NCBI GenBank assembly: GCA_028701595.1
Contig: JAQVQL010000002.1
Location: 1-37,794 of the forward strand
Length of the DNA: 37,794 nucleotides
Reading direction: 5' to 3'
Source of the DNA: Herbinix sp.
GTDB taxonomy: Bacteria; Bacillota; Clostridia; Lachnospirales; Lachnospiraceae
The stretch's first letter is position 1. Each line of letters starts with the position of its first letter. Under the pieces are notes generated by a model. It was given only the letters and a program-made list of their open reading frames with translations, was not told the origin of the DNA and made no database searches. Positions 25,025 through 33,122 of the stretch are shown in pieces. Both the position numbers and the translations under genes were made by a program.

Positions 25025-25111
25025 CAAATTAATGTAGAAAATTGTGTTAAAACCCGTTAAAACATCACCTTTTTCAACTTTTTAATAATATTTACAATGT
25101 TTTTGTCATAC

Positions 25112-26029
25112 TTAATTTTCATTTAAGTATCTTTCTACTGCTGTAATCGCATTTGCCCCGTCCGATGCCGCCGTTATAATTTGTCTCAAATCCTTTGTTC
25201 TTATATCACCAGCGGCAAATATACCCGGAATATTTGTTTCAGTATTTTCTCCTGCAATGATATATCCATTGCTATCGGTTGCAACTATGTCCTTAAATAT
25301 CTGTGAGTTAGGAATATATCCTACTGCAACAAATACTCCTGACACCTCAAGGTTGGAGTATTCGCCTGTTTTTACATTCTTGATATCCAGAGATTCTACA
25401 GTTTCAGTTCCATTAATGCTTTCTACAACGCTATCCCACAAAACAGTAACATTATCGTTGGCAAGTAGCTTATTTACACTGCTCTTAATAGCTCTAAGTT
25501 CATCTCTCCGGTGAATTACATACACCTTATCACTAATTCTAGATAGGAAAAGGGCATCCTCAACTGCCACGTCACCACCACCTACAACAGCTACGATCTT
25601 TTTCTTGAAAAAAGCTCCATCACAGGTTGCACAATAAGATAATCCCAATCCTGAGAACTTATTCTCTCCCGGAACTTCCAAATGACGAGGTAATCCTCCC
25701 GATGCAATAATAACTGTTTTGGCTTTGTATATTGTACCCTCATCCAAAGTTATAACCTTAATATCATTTTCAATATTAAATTTAACAACCTCTCCGGTAA
25801 TAAAGGTCGTACCTAATTTATCACAATGCTCTCTGAATTTAGTACTTAAATCAAATCCACTGATACCAGGTGTTCCTGGATAATTATCAACCTCGTAGGT
25901 ATTAATAATTTGTCCGCCACTCATTCCCGTCTTTTCTATTACTAAATTTGTCAGCTCTGCTCTTTGAGCGTAGATTGCTGCTGATAACCCGGCAGGACCG
26001 GATCCTATAATAATAACATCATAAATCAT
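25112..26029 (-). CDS. trxB: Thioredoxin reductase
   Basis: This FAD- and NADPH-dependent enzyme reduces thioredoxin. The 305-residue protein has the FAD motif GSGPAGLSAAIYA near the N-terminus and the redox-active CATC (about 135-138). The NADPH motif GGGDVAVEDA and the C-terminal FAD contact AAGDIRTKDLRQI are also present. SD AGAGGAGG lies 6 bases before ATG. No trxA is adjacent. It is divergent from the YjfB-like gene, with a GGAGGTT palindrome in the shared region. Confidence 0.95.
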   Translation of the reverse strand: MIYDVIIIGSGPAGLSAAIYAQRAELTNLVIEKTGMSGGQIINTYEVDNYPGTPGISGFDLSTKFREHCDKLGTTFITGEVVKFNIENDIKVITLDEGTIYKAKTVIIASGGLPRHLEVPGENKFSGLGLSYCATCDGAFFKKKIVAVVGGGDVAVEDALFLSRISDKVYVIHRRDELRAIKSSVNKLLANDNVTVLWDSVVESINGTETVESLDIKNVKTGEYSNLEVSGVFVAVGYIPNSQIFKDIVATDSNGYIIAGENTETNIPGIFAAGDIRTKDLRQIITAASDGANAITAVERYLNEN

Positions 26030-26071
26030 ACTAATCCTCCTCTATAATATAAACTTTTGATAACATATAAC

Positions 26072-26087
26072 GGAGGTTTTAACCTCC
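26072..26087. other. Perfect palindrome in trxB leader
   Basis: GGAGGTT-TT-AACCTCC has 7-bp arms and lies 43 bases upstream of the trxB start. On the minus strand one arm reads AGGAGG, a decoy or sequestered SD. No T-run follows. It could be an operator or an RNA hairpin. Confidence 0.55.
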
Positions 26088-26107
26088 TATTAGATAATAA
26101 ATTGCTA

Positions 26108-26136
26108 TTTAAATAATTGACATAATATGCTATACT
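26108..26136 (+). promoter_or_regulatory. Candidate promoter of the YjfB-like gene
   Basis: An extended -10 TGCTATACT (TATACT at 26131-26136) has a weak -35 TTTAAA 17 bases upstream (26108-26113). The motility sigma consensus TAAA-N15-GCCGATAT is not matched. Confidence 0.5.
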
Positions 26137-26200
26137 GAATGTATCAATAGATACTAAATGTGATTTATAGACACGCCTTATGCGTAGAACAGGAGCATGT

Positions 26201-26377
26201 ATGCAAATTGCTTCCATACCGATTTCTACAACTCCCTCTCTTAACAGTGTTGATGTGGGTGTTGCGGTACTATCCAAGAATCTTGATGTAGTAAAGAAAC
26301 TCGGTCAAAGTATGATAAAGATGATGGAACAATCTGTCACACCACACCTAGGTCAGAATATCGACCTTACAGTTTAG
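26201..26377 (+). CDS. YjfB-like putative motility protein
   Basis: The 58-residue protein (MQIASIPIST...) matches the small YjfB family. That family starts with MDIA-type residues and ends with an amphipathic helix and a conserved HLGQNIDLTV-like tail. Its function is unknown; it has been tied to motility by regulon membership and distribution. The start is set by AGGAG 5 bases before ATG 26201; the track's seven extra residues have no SD. It is divergent from trxB, has an extended -10 promoter and is followed by a strong hairpin terminator, so it is monocistronic. It fits the flagellated lifestyle implied by the other genes. Confidence 0.75.
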   Translation: MQIASIPISTTPSLNSVDVGVAVLSKNLDVVKKLGQSMIKMMEQSVTPHLGQNIDLTV

Positions 26378-26437
26378 GCCATAATAATAATATTGGGATA
26401 AAACATCTCCCTAGTATTAATTAGTATGGCCATTTTT
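26377..26437 (+). terminator. Compound terminator of the YjfB-like gene
   Basis: Nested stems GGCCATA/TATGGCC (26377-26431) and TAATA..TTGGGA/TCCC..TAGTATTA inside are followed by ATTTTTG. They start at the last base of the stop codon. Confidence 0.8.
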
Positions 26438-26599
26438 GTGCACATTAGCATGAATCTATCGAACATTAACTTATTATATCAAAACAGAATAGTAATTACT
26501 AGTGATTTAGTCACCATAGATAATTCTGTGAACAAAGAGTAAGAAGTGTCAATAATATAAGTAAAAATAAACTTTACTGGAATTTACTTGAATTATATG

Positions 26600-26628
26600 G
26601 TATGTTATTATTTAGTATTTTACTAAAT
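26600..26628 (+). promoter_or_regulatory. Palindrome near promoter of the thioesterase operon
   Basis: A perfect 8-bp palindrome ATTTAGTA-TTT-TACTAAAT (about 26610-26628) lies just downstream of a candidate extended -10, TGTTATTAT (about 26602-26610). Its -35 is TTTACT. The position overlaps the transcription start, as an operator would. It ends at the SD region of the acyl-ACP thioesterase gene. Confidence 0.55.
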
Positions 26629-26647
26629 GATTTGGAGATGCTTTTCT

Positions 26648-27367
26648 ATGTACACATTTGATAGTCGCATACGCTATACAGAAATTAATCACTATAAGGG
26701 TACCCTAGATCCCTCATCAATAATTAATTACTTTCAAGATTGTAGCACATTTCAATCAGAGGATTTAAATCTTGGGATATCTTATCTGGAGAAGAAGAAA
26801 AGAGTATGGCTACTGGCTGGCTGGAACCTTCAAGTTTTTAGGCAGGTAACTCTTGGTGATTATATAACAGTAGGCACTTGGCCTTATGCATTTAAAGGTT
26901 TTTATGGATATCGTAACTTTATTATGATGGACAGAAGCGAAAACATTATTGCTGTTGCCGATTCAATATGGGTCTATATGGATACCGAAAATAAATGTCC
27001 CCTAAAGGTTCCTAATGATTATGGGGGTTATGTTCTCGAACCAGCTTACCCCATGGAGCATATGGATAGAAAGATTTCCATACCTGATAACCTTGTTACT
27101 TATCCTTCATTTCCGGTTATAAAGTCTAATATTGATTCTTATAACCATGTTAATAACGGTCAATACGTAAAGATGGCTGAGGAATTCTTGCCGGATAATT
27201 TTATTGTAACCAATATGCATGTTGAATACAAAACACAGGCACTTCTTGGAGATACAATATATCCTAAGGTAATTTACCATAATAACAAATATTATATTAT
27301 ATTAGACAGCAAAGAGGGAAAGCCCTATGCTGTTGTTGAATTTGATGGACATAGAAAGGATAAATGA
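26648..27367 (+). CDS. Acyl-ACP thioesterase
   Basis: This enzyme hydrolyses acyl-ACP to release free fatty acids, ending fatty acid elongation. The 239-residue protein is a double hotdog of the FatA/FatB-like bacterial family. The N-terminal repeat contains RYTEINHYKGTLDPSSIINYFQDCST. The C-terminal repeat contains DSYNHVNNGQY, carrying the catalytic Asp/Asn/His set of this family. The start at 26648 (MYTFDSRIRY) has GGAG 10 bases upstream; the track's seven extra residues include that SD. Its stop overlaps the next start (ATGA), so it is coupled to the CvfB-like gene. No fatty-acid synthesis genes are nearby. Confidence 0.92.
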   Translation: MYTFDSRIRYTEINHYKGTLDPSSIINYFQDCSTFQSEDLNLGISYLEKKKRVWLLAGWNLQVFRQVTLGDYITVGTWPYAFKGFYGYRNFIMMDRSENIIAVADSIWVYMDTENKCPLKVPNDYGGYVLEPAYPMEHMDRKISIPDNLVTYPSFPVIKSNIDSYNHVNNGQYVKMAEEFLPDNFIVTNMHVEYKTQALLGDTIYPKVIYHNNKYYIILDSKEGKPYAVVEFDGHRKDK

Positions 27368-28206
27368 TGATTGAATTAGGAAAATATCAGATATTAGAGG
27401 TTTGTAAAAAAACCGATTTTGGAGTATATCTTTTTAAACCGGGTGAAGACAGCGAACATAGAATCCTTCTTCCCTTAAAGGAGGTTCCTAGTGATACCAA
27501 GCTTAATGACAAGATAAACGTCTTTGTCTATAAGGACTCCGAAGATAGGGAGATAGCAACTACAGCGGAAGTTCCCCTTACTGTCGGTGGAACCGCTGTT
27601 CTTAAAGCTAAGGAAATTACCAATATTGGTGCCTTCTTGGAGTGGGGTCTTATGAAGGATTTGTTACTTCCCTTTAAGGAGCAAACCCATACAGTTAAAG
27701 AAGGTGAGAATGTACTAGTAGCCCTTTATGTCGATAAAAGTGATCGTTTATGCGCCACTATGAAGGTTTACGAATATCTGCAATCGGATTCTAACTATAA
27801 ATTAGGGGACATGGTATCTGGCATCGTTTACGATAACATCGACAGCTTCGGCACCTTTGTTGCAGTGGATAATATTTATTCTGCACTAATTCCTAATAAT
27901 GAATTATTTAAGCCTCTTAAGTATGGTGATATTGTAAATGCCCGAATAGCTAATGTAAGGGAGGATAAAAAGCTAACACTCAGTCTTCGAGAGAAATCCT
28001 ACATTCAAATGGATTCCGATTCAGAAATGATTTTACAATCTCTTGTAGATGCTGGTGGTTTTCTTCCTTTTCATGACAAATCAGATGCCGATGAGATTAA
28101 GAATAAATTCCAGATTAGTAAGAGTGCTTTTAAAAGAGCTATAGGAAAACTATATAAAAACGGATCCATCACCATAAAAGATGATGGCATCCGTCTGATA
28201 GAGTAA
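27364..28206 (+). CDS. cvfB: CvfB-like S1 RNA-binding protein
   Basis: The 280-residue protein has an N-terminal S1-like module (GKYQILEVCKKTDFGVYLF), a second (VLKAKEITNIGAFLEWGLMKDLLLP, about 78-140) and a third (GDMVSGIVYDNIDSFGTFVAVDN, about 147-210). A C-terminal winged helix follows (about 225-280, KSAFKRAIGKLYKNGSITIKDDGIRLI). This is the domain order of Staphylococcus CvfB and Bacillus YitL, RNA-binding virulence and growth regulators. The start overlaps the thioesterase stop by 4 bases. Only a weak hairpin (AGCCC/GGGTT, 28217-28231) lies before the convergent yvyF. Confidence 0.92.
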   Translation: MMIELGKYQILEVCKKTDFGVYLFKPGEDSEHRILLPLKEVPSDTKLNDKINVFVYKDSEDREIATTAEVPLTVGGTAVLKAKEITNIGAFLEWGLMKDLLLPFKEQTHTVKEGENVLVALYVDKSDRLCATMKVYEYLQSDSNYKLGDMVSGIVYDNIDSFGTFVAVDNIYSALIPNNELFKPLKYGDIVNARIANVREDKKLTLSLREKSYIQMDSDSEMILQSLVDAGGFLPFHDKSDADEIKNKFQISKSAFKRAIGKLYKNGSITIKDDGIRLIE

Positions 28207-28252
28207 CTATAATATAGCCCCTTGTGGGTTATTGATAAATATATGTATTCCT

Positions 28253-28657
28253 TTACTGATCAAGGAATCGCATCCTCGCACTCTCTTTAGTATCTGCTGG
28301 CTTTTGCTTGGGCTCGGGCTTATAATACAAATCCTGAAATCCTTTTGCCAGTCTATCCTTACACGCTTTACAATAGCGACCAGTCTTAATGGTTACACCA
28401 CAGCTTTCACACTCAATTCCTATCATAGAATCCTCTGCAAAGGCTAATCTCTCTTCGCGAATCCATTGCTTTATCTGTGGTATGCTAACCTCAAAAACCT
28501 CAGACACCTCTTGCATATCGACTCTTGGATGGTCATACACATATTCCTTAACCTCTTCAAACTTAACATCAAGCGCTTTGGCACAGGTTGGACACAAATG
28601 CGGCCCTTGAATATAGTTAAATAGCTTCCCACATCCCTTGCAGTTTCTTACATCCAT
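28253..28657 (-). CDS. yvyF: Flagellar-region protein YvyF
   Basis: The 134-residue protein has an N-terminal zinc ribbon (CKGCGKLF..CPTCAKAL) and a helix-turn-helix-like middle (MQEVSEVFEVSIPQIKQWIREERL). A second zinc knuckle (CESCG..CKACKDRL) precedes a charged tail. This matches the YvyF/TIGR03826 flagellar-region family, encoded next to comFC and flgM in Bacillus. Here comFC is 40 bases upstream but flgM is absent, since the window turns to convergent genes. Start ATG 28657 is set by AGGAGGAG; the track's first 12 residues are leader. It may be a regulator of flagellar expression; its function is unproven. Confidence 0.88.
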   Translation of the reverse strand: MDVRNCKGCGKLFNYIQGPHLCPTCAKALDVKFEEVKEYVYDHPRVDMQEVSEVFEVSIPQIKQWIREERLAFAEDSMIGIECESCGVTIKTGRYCKACKDRLAKGFQDLYYKPEPKQKPADTKESARMRFLDQ

Positions 28658-28697
28658 AATCTCTCCTCCTAACCATGTCCTCCCAGAAGACAATCTC

Positions 28698-29420
28698 CTA
28701 GAAGCCTTTTCCTATGCATAACGTAATAAAATAAATATTCTCAATTCCACTCCTCACTAATACGTTCGTACACGCTTCTATAGTACTGCCTGTGGTATAG
28801 ATATCATCAACAAGTAAAATACTATTTAGCTTTTCTGGAAATTCACTAAAAGCTTTATCGTTAAGAACAAATGCCTCCTGTAAATTCTTAAGTCTTTCCT
28901 TATCACTTAGCTGCTTCTGAGGTAGGGTCTTTTTATCTCTTATTAACAGATGAGGTATAACCGGTATATTAAGCCCTTTTGCTATTCCATTTGCAAGTAT
29001 TTCTGCCTGATTATAGCCTCTTTCTCGATACTTACTTTTATGTATAGGCACCGGTACAAGAACATCCGGAGCCATTCTATTTATTACATCTCCATAGTTT
29101 AAGATTACTTTTTCAATATAATACTTAGCATATTCCTTCCTATAATGATATTTGAAGTTAGAAATCGATTTCTTCATTATAGAATCATACACCCACAAGG
29201 AATATCCGTACTTAAAATGATATTCCTTACTCTTGCAATCACTACAGTATTCACTTTGATCCTGATCAATGGGTTTACTGCACTTCTTGCAACGGGGCTG
29301 GGTTATAAGCTGTAGTTTTTTCTCACAAGGACTGCAAATTTTACTATCCTTCGGTATAACAATATCACCGCATACAGGACATCTAACTGGATACAACATA
29401 TCTAATATGGCTTGAAGCAA
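28698..29420 (-). CDS. comFC: ComFC-type phosphoribosyltransferase
   Basis: ComF family proteins aid DNA uptake in competent bacteria and share a phosphoribosyltransferase fold. The 240-residue protein has an N-terminal zinc finger with paired cysteines (CPVCGD, CSPC, CKKC, CSDC). The PRPP-binding motif VDDIYTTGST is near the C-terminus, and VPVPIHKSKYRERGYNQAE is also diagnostic. The TTG start is supported by AAGGAG 6 bases upstream. The usual comFA helicase is absent beside it, so competence cannot be inferred from this gene alone. Confidence 0.92.
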   Translation of the reverse strand: MLQAILDMLYPVRCPVCGDIVIPKDSKICSPCEKKLQLITQPRCKKCSKPIDQDQSEYCSDCKSKEYHFKYGYSLWVYDSIMKKSISNFKYHYRKEYAKYYIEKVILNYGDVINRMAPDVLVPVPIHKSKYRERGYNQAEILANGIAKGLNIPVIPHLLIRDKKTLPQKQLSDKERLKNLQEAFVLNDKAFSEFPEKLNSILLVDDIYTTGSTIEACTNVLVRSGIENIYFITLCIGKGF

Positions 29421-29430
29421 TCTTTACTCC

Positions 29431-30336
29431 TTATTCTAAATCGGGATAAGCACCACTGTCAATTAATTGCCTAATAGACTCCACAACAGAAGCTTTATCC
29501 TCCTTGTAGGTAACACCAAACCAGCGATCGGATGTTTTTAATACCTTTACTTTTGCAATATTACTATTAACCAAACTACCTACCACCTCTGGAAGAAGGT
29601 ATTCTTTCTTAATATCCTCAGGTGAAAGACTGTCTAGAAATTCCTTAAAGCCCTTCTCCAATTCCTCAAATACGGTTGGCTTAAAGCCCCACATATTCAT
29701 GGATACAGAACTATTAATGTCAATTACTATATCCCTATCATCCTTGCCTTTTGCCTTAGCGTGATCGCCCTCCTTGATGATACCGGATGTTTCGACAATA
29801 TCCATAAGCCATCCGTCGCTGTCGGTCTTACATATTCCGCGGGTTACTGTTCCGTTCTCACTAAGGGTGTTGCCCAAGACAAATCCAGCCATACAATATA
29901 AATAGGGGTTGTTTTCATCAGAGTTTAGAAAATTATAAATTATTCTGAAGGCTTCCTTTCCATAGTAGTCATCTGCATTAATAACAGCGAAGGGCTCATT
30001 TACAAGGTCTTTACAGCAGTATACCGCATGACCTGTACCCCATGGCTTTTTGCGTCCTATCTGTGTACTATAACCACCAGGTAAAATATCCGATTCCTGA
30101 AACACATATTCAACCTTAATCTGCTTTTCAATACGTTTGCCAATAACTTCTTTAAAATCTTTTTCAATATCCTTACGTATAATAAAAATCACTTTATTGA
30201 AGCCGGCACATATAGCGTCGTAAATCGAATAATCCATAATAATCTCACCGTTAGGACCGACAGGCTCTAATTGTTTAATTCCTCCATACCTGCTTCCCAT
30301 GCCTGCTGCCATAATAACCAAAGTAGTAAATGCCAA
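29431..30336 (-). CDS. NDP-sugar nucleotidyltransferase
   Basis: This is a GT-A fold pyrophosphorylase that activates a sugar phosphate with an NTP. The N-terminal signature MAAGMGSRYGGIKQ is a variant of the G-x-G-x-R-(x)-P/K motif. The metal-binding region is FAVINADDYYG and a product-site lysine region follows later. The 301-residue length and sequence fit the family annotated simply as sugar nucleotidyltransferase in Clostridia. It is not clearly GalU or RmlA; GalU is similar in size, but the N-terminal motif differs. The start is TTG, 8 bases after GGAGG. It lies 10 bases before comFC and 74 bases after recD2. The sugar substrate is unknown. Confidence 0.85.
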   Translation of the reverse strand: MAFTTLVIMAAGMGSRYGGIKQLEPVGPNGEIIMDYSIYDAICAGFNKVIFIIRKDIEKDFKEVIGKRIEKQIKVEYVFQESDILPGGYSTQIGRKKPWGTGHAVYCCKDLVNEPFAVINADDYYGKEAFRIIYNFLNSDENNPYLYCMAGFVLGNTLSENGTVTRGICKTDSDGWLMDIVETSGIIKEGDHAKAKGKDDRDIVIDINSSVSMNMWGFKPTVFEELEKGFKEFLDSLSPEDIKKEYLLPEVVGSLVNSNIAKVKVLKTSDRWFGVTYKEDKASVVESIRQLIDSGAYPDLE

Positions 30337-30410
30337 TGAAATAACCTCCGTTTCATATACACCTTATTCTTATATTATAACCCTTTTTACAAAATAATGC
30401 ACTATATAAT

Positions 30411-32630
30411 TCAGCCTGCTATTTCCCTGATTTGCTCTCCTAGTCTTGAATACCTGCTTTGCTCACTTCTATTATCAATCATTGTTTTCACCATTTTGTC
30501 ACTGCCTACTATCACAACACAGCTTTTTGCTCTAGTTACTGCTGTATAGAGTAGGTTTCGGTTAAACAATAGTCTTGGCCCGTCCAGTATTGGAAGAACA
30601 ACCGCAGGATATTCACTTCCTTGGGATTTATGGATAGTAACAGCATAAGCAAGCTCCAGCTCATCCATTTGACTAAAGCTGTAATCCACTAGCCTATAAT
30701 CATCAAATTCCACAACTAGATGTTCTGAAAATAAATTGATTTCCTTAATAACTCCCGCATCACCATTAAATACGCCTGTTCCTGATGCTGTAGTTATTCC
30801 ATAGCTACTTTTAATCTCCCAGGCAAGCTGATAATTGTTCTTAATCTGCATCACCTTATCTCCCTCACGAAAGACTCCCTGATGGTATTCCTTTTCTTGT
30901 TTTTTCGAAGAAGCAGGATTCAGAGCCATCTGAAGAGCTTTATTAAGCCTTTCAACCCCTAATTCTCCTTTTCTCATAGGTGTTAGGACTTGAATATCAA
31001 AGGGGGTGGCCTTTACATACTTTGGTAACTTATTTCTTATCAGATTAATCATTACAGCAATTATGATGTCTGCTTCGCCCCTTTTTAACATAAAGAAATC
31101 CATACTCTCATTATCAAGATTAATCTGCTCACCATCATTTATCTTATGTGCATTTATGATAATATCACTGCCTGCTGCTTGACGAAATATCTTGGTAAGC
31201 TTCACTATATTAAAGCAATGAGAATTAATAATGTCCTTTAATATATTTCCAGGGCCTACGCTGGGAAGCTGGTTCACATCTCCCACTAAAATTAATCTTG
31301 TTCCAACAGAAATAGCTTTCAAAAGTGCATTCATCAGTCCAATATCCACCATGGACATTTCGTCGATTATAAGCACATCGGTTTCCAAAGGGTTAGTTTC
31401 ATTTCGTTCAAAGGTATAGTTATTGCTATCGCCCTGTGTTAATTTACTTAGCTCTAACATCCTATGAATAGTCTTTGCCTCATATCCAGTTGTCTCGCTC
31501 ATTCGCTTTGCTGCTCTCCCGGTGGGTGCTGCAAGTAATATACTCAGACCTTCTGCCTCAAACAGCTTTATAATCGCATTAATTGTAGTGGTTTTTCCTG
31601 TACCCGGTCCACCCGTAATAACTAAAAGGCCATTACAAACTGCTTCCTTAACAGCAGTTCTTTGCTGTTCATCAAGTACTGTCTCTGTAAGTTTCTCAAT
31701 TTGTTTCAATCTATTATTAAGGTCGCCTCTATCATAGCTATAGCTAATATTTAAATCATGTAGCATTCTGGCAACATTTAGTTCCATATAATAAAATGTA
31801 GCGCTGTAAATTAGTTTCTCTTCATCATTTTCTATAATAACTATTTTCTTTTCAATATTAAGTGTTGTTATTTGACGCTGTATAGCATCATCCTCTGCCA
31901 TTAAAAGGCCCTTTGCTCTATATATAAGCTCGCGCTCCGGTAGATATACATGTCCCTCCCCGTTTGCTTGTAGAATAACATAAAGAATACCCGCCTTGAT
32001 CCTATAGTCTGAATTCGACTCAATACCCACTCTTCCTGCTATTTCATCAGCCGTCTTAAAGCCTACACCGGTAATATCTTCTGCTAACCGGTAAGGATTT
32101 TCTCTAATAATATCATACATTCTTTGACCGTATTCTTGAAATATCTTTACTGCCAAACTCCCTGTAATATTATATTTTTGCAGGAACATCATTGCACTTC
32201 TCATGTCCCTTTTGTCCTCAAATTGACGATAAATCTCAGTAGCCATGCGTTCGCTTATACCCTTAATTTTAGCAAGCATACTAGGCTCTTCTACTATTAT
32301 GCGAAATGTGTTATCTCCAAACTTCTTCACTATTCTAGATGCCAGGGCTTTCCCAATTCCTTTAATAGCACCGGAGCTAAGGTAAAGCTCTATAGAATAC
32401 GCATCCTCTGGCTCCTTTATTTCATAGCCTTCCAATAAAAACTGCTCTCCATATACAGGATGCTGTGTAAAGCCTCCTGTAGCATGAATAAACTCACCCT
32501 CATTTATCATAGTAAGATATCCGACGCAGGTAAGCTCGTCTTCATTATGTGTGAGACTAAATATAGTATAGCCATTATCATCATTACGATATACTATTTT
32601 TTCAATATAGCCTTCTACTGTCTCGGCCAT
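30411..32630 (-). CDS. recD2: RecD2-type 5'-3' DNA helicase
   Basis: This SF1 helicase unwinds DNA in repair and acts without RecBC. From the chosen start (ATG 32630, MAETVEGYIEKI, GGGAGG 7 bases upstream) it has 739 residues. An N-terminal OB-like region and tandem helix-hairpin-helix units (about 90-205) precede Walker A GGPGTGKT at 340-347. Next come Walker B DEMSMVD and further SF1 motifs (GDVNQLPSVGPG, VTIHKSQGSEY, YTAVTRAK). The track's 28 extra residues (MPGTVLLVPGT...) are translated intergenic repeat and terminator, not protein. A hairpin with T-run sits just before its SD. Confidence 0.94.
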   Translation of the reverse strand: MAETVEGYIEKIVYRNDDNGYTIFSLTHNEDELTCVGYLTMINEGEFIHATGGFTQHPVYGEQFLLEGYEIKEPEDAYSIELYLSSGAIKGIGKALASRIVKKFGDNTFRIIVEEPSMLAKIKGISERMATEIYRQFEDKRDMRSAMMFLQKYNITGSLAVKIFQEYGQRMYDIIRENPYRLAEDITGVGFKTADEIAGRVGIESNSDYRIKAGILYVILQANGEGHVYLPERELIYRAKGLLMAEDDAIQRQITTLNIEKKIVIIENDEEKLIYSATFYYMELNVARMLHDLNISYSYDRGDLNNRLKQIEKLTETVLDEQQRTAVKEAVCNGLLVITGGPGTGKTTTINAIIKLFEAEGLSILLAAPTGRAAKRMSETTGYEAKTIHRMLELSKLTQGDSNNYTFERNETNPLETDVLIIDEMSMVDIGLMNALLKAISVGTRLILVGDVNQLPSVGPGNILKDIINSHCFNIVKLTKIFRQAAGSDIIINAHKINDGEQINLDNESMDFFMLKRGEADIIIAVMINLIRNKLPKYVKATPFDIQVLTPMRKGELGVERLNKALQMALNPASSKKQEKEYHQGVFREGDKVMQIKNNYQLAWEIKSSYGITTASGTGVFNGDAGVIKEINLFSEHLVVEFDDYRLVDYSFSQMDELELAYAVTIHKSQGSEYPAVVLPILDGPRLLFNRNLLYTAVTRAKSCVVIVGSDKMVKTMIDNRSEQSRYSRLGEQIREIAG

Positions 32631-32644
32631 CCATATACCTCCCA

Positions 32645-32674
32645 ACAAAAATGTCATCCTAAACGATGATGACA
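32645..32674 (-). terminator. Hairpin with T-run immediately before recD2 SD
   Basis: TGTCATC/GATGACA (7 bp, 32652-32674) with a 9-base loop is followed by TTTTTGTT on the minus strand, ending just before the recD2 SD. It is probably the terminator of the mreB-flagellar operon. It would also work as an attenuator for recD2, since no promoter separates them. Confidence 0.7.
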
Positions 32675-32681
32675 TAAAAAT

Positions 32682-32750
32682 AGTACCAGGCACCAAAAGA
32701 ACGGTACCAGGCACCTGCTGAGGAATATGCCTAGGTTGGTGCCTAGTACT
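32682..32750. repeat. Hairpin repeat, GGTACCAGGCACC type, copy 1
   Basis: The outer arms AGTACCAGGCACC (32682-32694) and GGTGCCTAGTACT (32738-32750) match at 12 of 13 positions. An extra direct copy GGTACCAGGCACC lies inside (32703-32715). It lies directly after the flgJ-like stop codon. A similar element is at 33123-33172. Confidence 0.85.
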
Positions 32751-32753
32751 GTA

Positions 32754-33095
32754 TTATTTAGTATATAAACTATTTCTTTTCATGGACTCATACAGCATCT
32801 GCGCCAGCCCAAGCTCTTGATTCTCAGTGGCACTCTTTGCATATTCCTGATAAAGCATATCACCGAAATTCTCTAGATATGGATTCTTCTTGTCCTCAGA
32901 GGGTATGGTCTTTTCCATCCCCTTCATGACTTGCTCCAGTAAATATGTCTCAAAGCTTTTACATACCTCCATTAACTCCTCATCGGTGGTAGGTTTACTT
33001 TGTAATTTATCTTCCAGAATACTCTCTCTTGATTTGTCTGCTGCCATAGCCCCGTTCATAAAATACTGTGAATTCGGATCTATATTAATGCTCAT
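32754..33095 (-). CDS. FlgJ-like rod-binding domain protein
   Basis: The 113-residue protein matches the rod-binding domain of FlgJ. It has KSRESILEDKLQSK and CKSFETYLLEQVMKGMEKTIP (about 45-65), then PYLENFGDMLYQEYAKSATENQELGLAQMLYESMKRN. The muramidase domain of Gram-negative FlgJ is absent, as in many Firmicutes. Such proteins chaperone rod assembly. Start ATG 33095 (MSINIDPNSQ) has GGAGAG about 9 bases upstream; the track's first 18 residues (MLFSWCLVP...) are translated repeat. It follows flhP and is the last gene of the mreB-flhO-flhP run, bracketed by two hairpin repeats. Confidence 0.87.
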   Translation of the reverse strand: MSINIDPNSQYFMNGAMAADKSRESILEDKLQSKPTTDEELMEVCKSFETYLLEQVMKGMEKTIPSEDKKNPYLENFGDMLYQEYAKSATENQELGLAQMLYESMKRNSLYTK

Positions 33096-33122
33096 TGTAG
33101 GCTTCTCTCCTCTCATTAATAA

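Noticed and set aside
26026-26277. Minus-strand 83-residue ORF upstream of trxB
   Set aside because: It is antisense to the YjfB-like gene and covers the trxB leader palindrome and SD; there is no family-like sequence.
32124-32669. Plus-strand ORFs opposite recD2
   Set aside because: They are antisense shadows of a well-conserved helicase.
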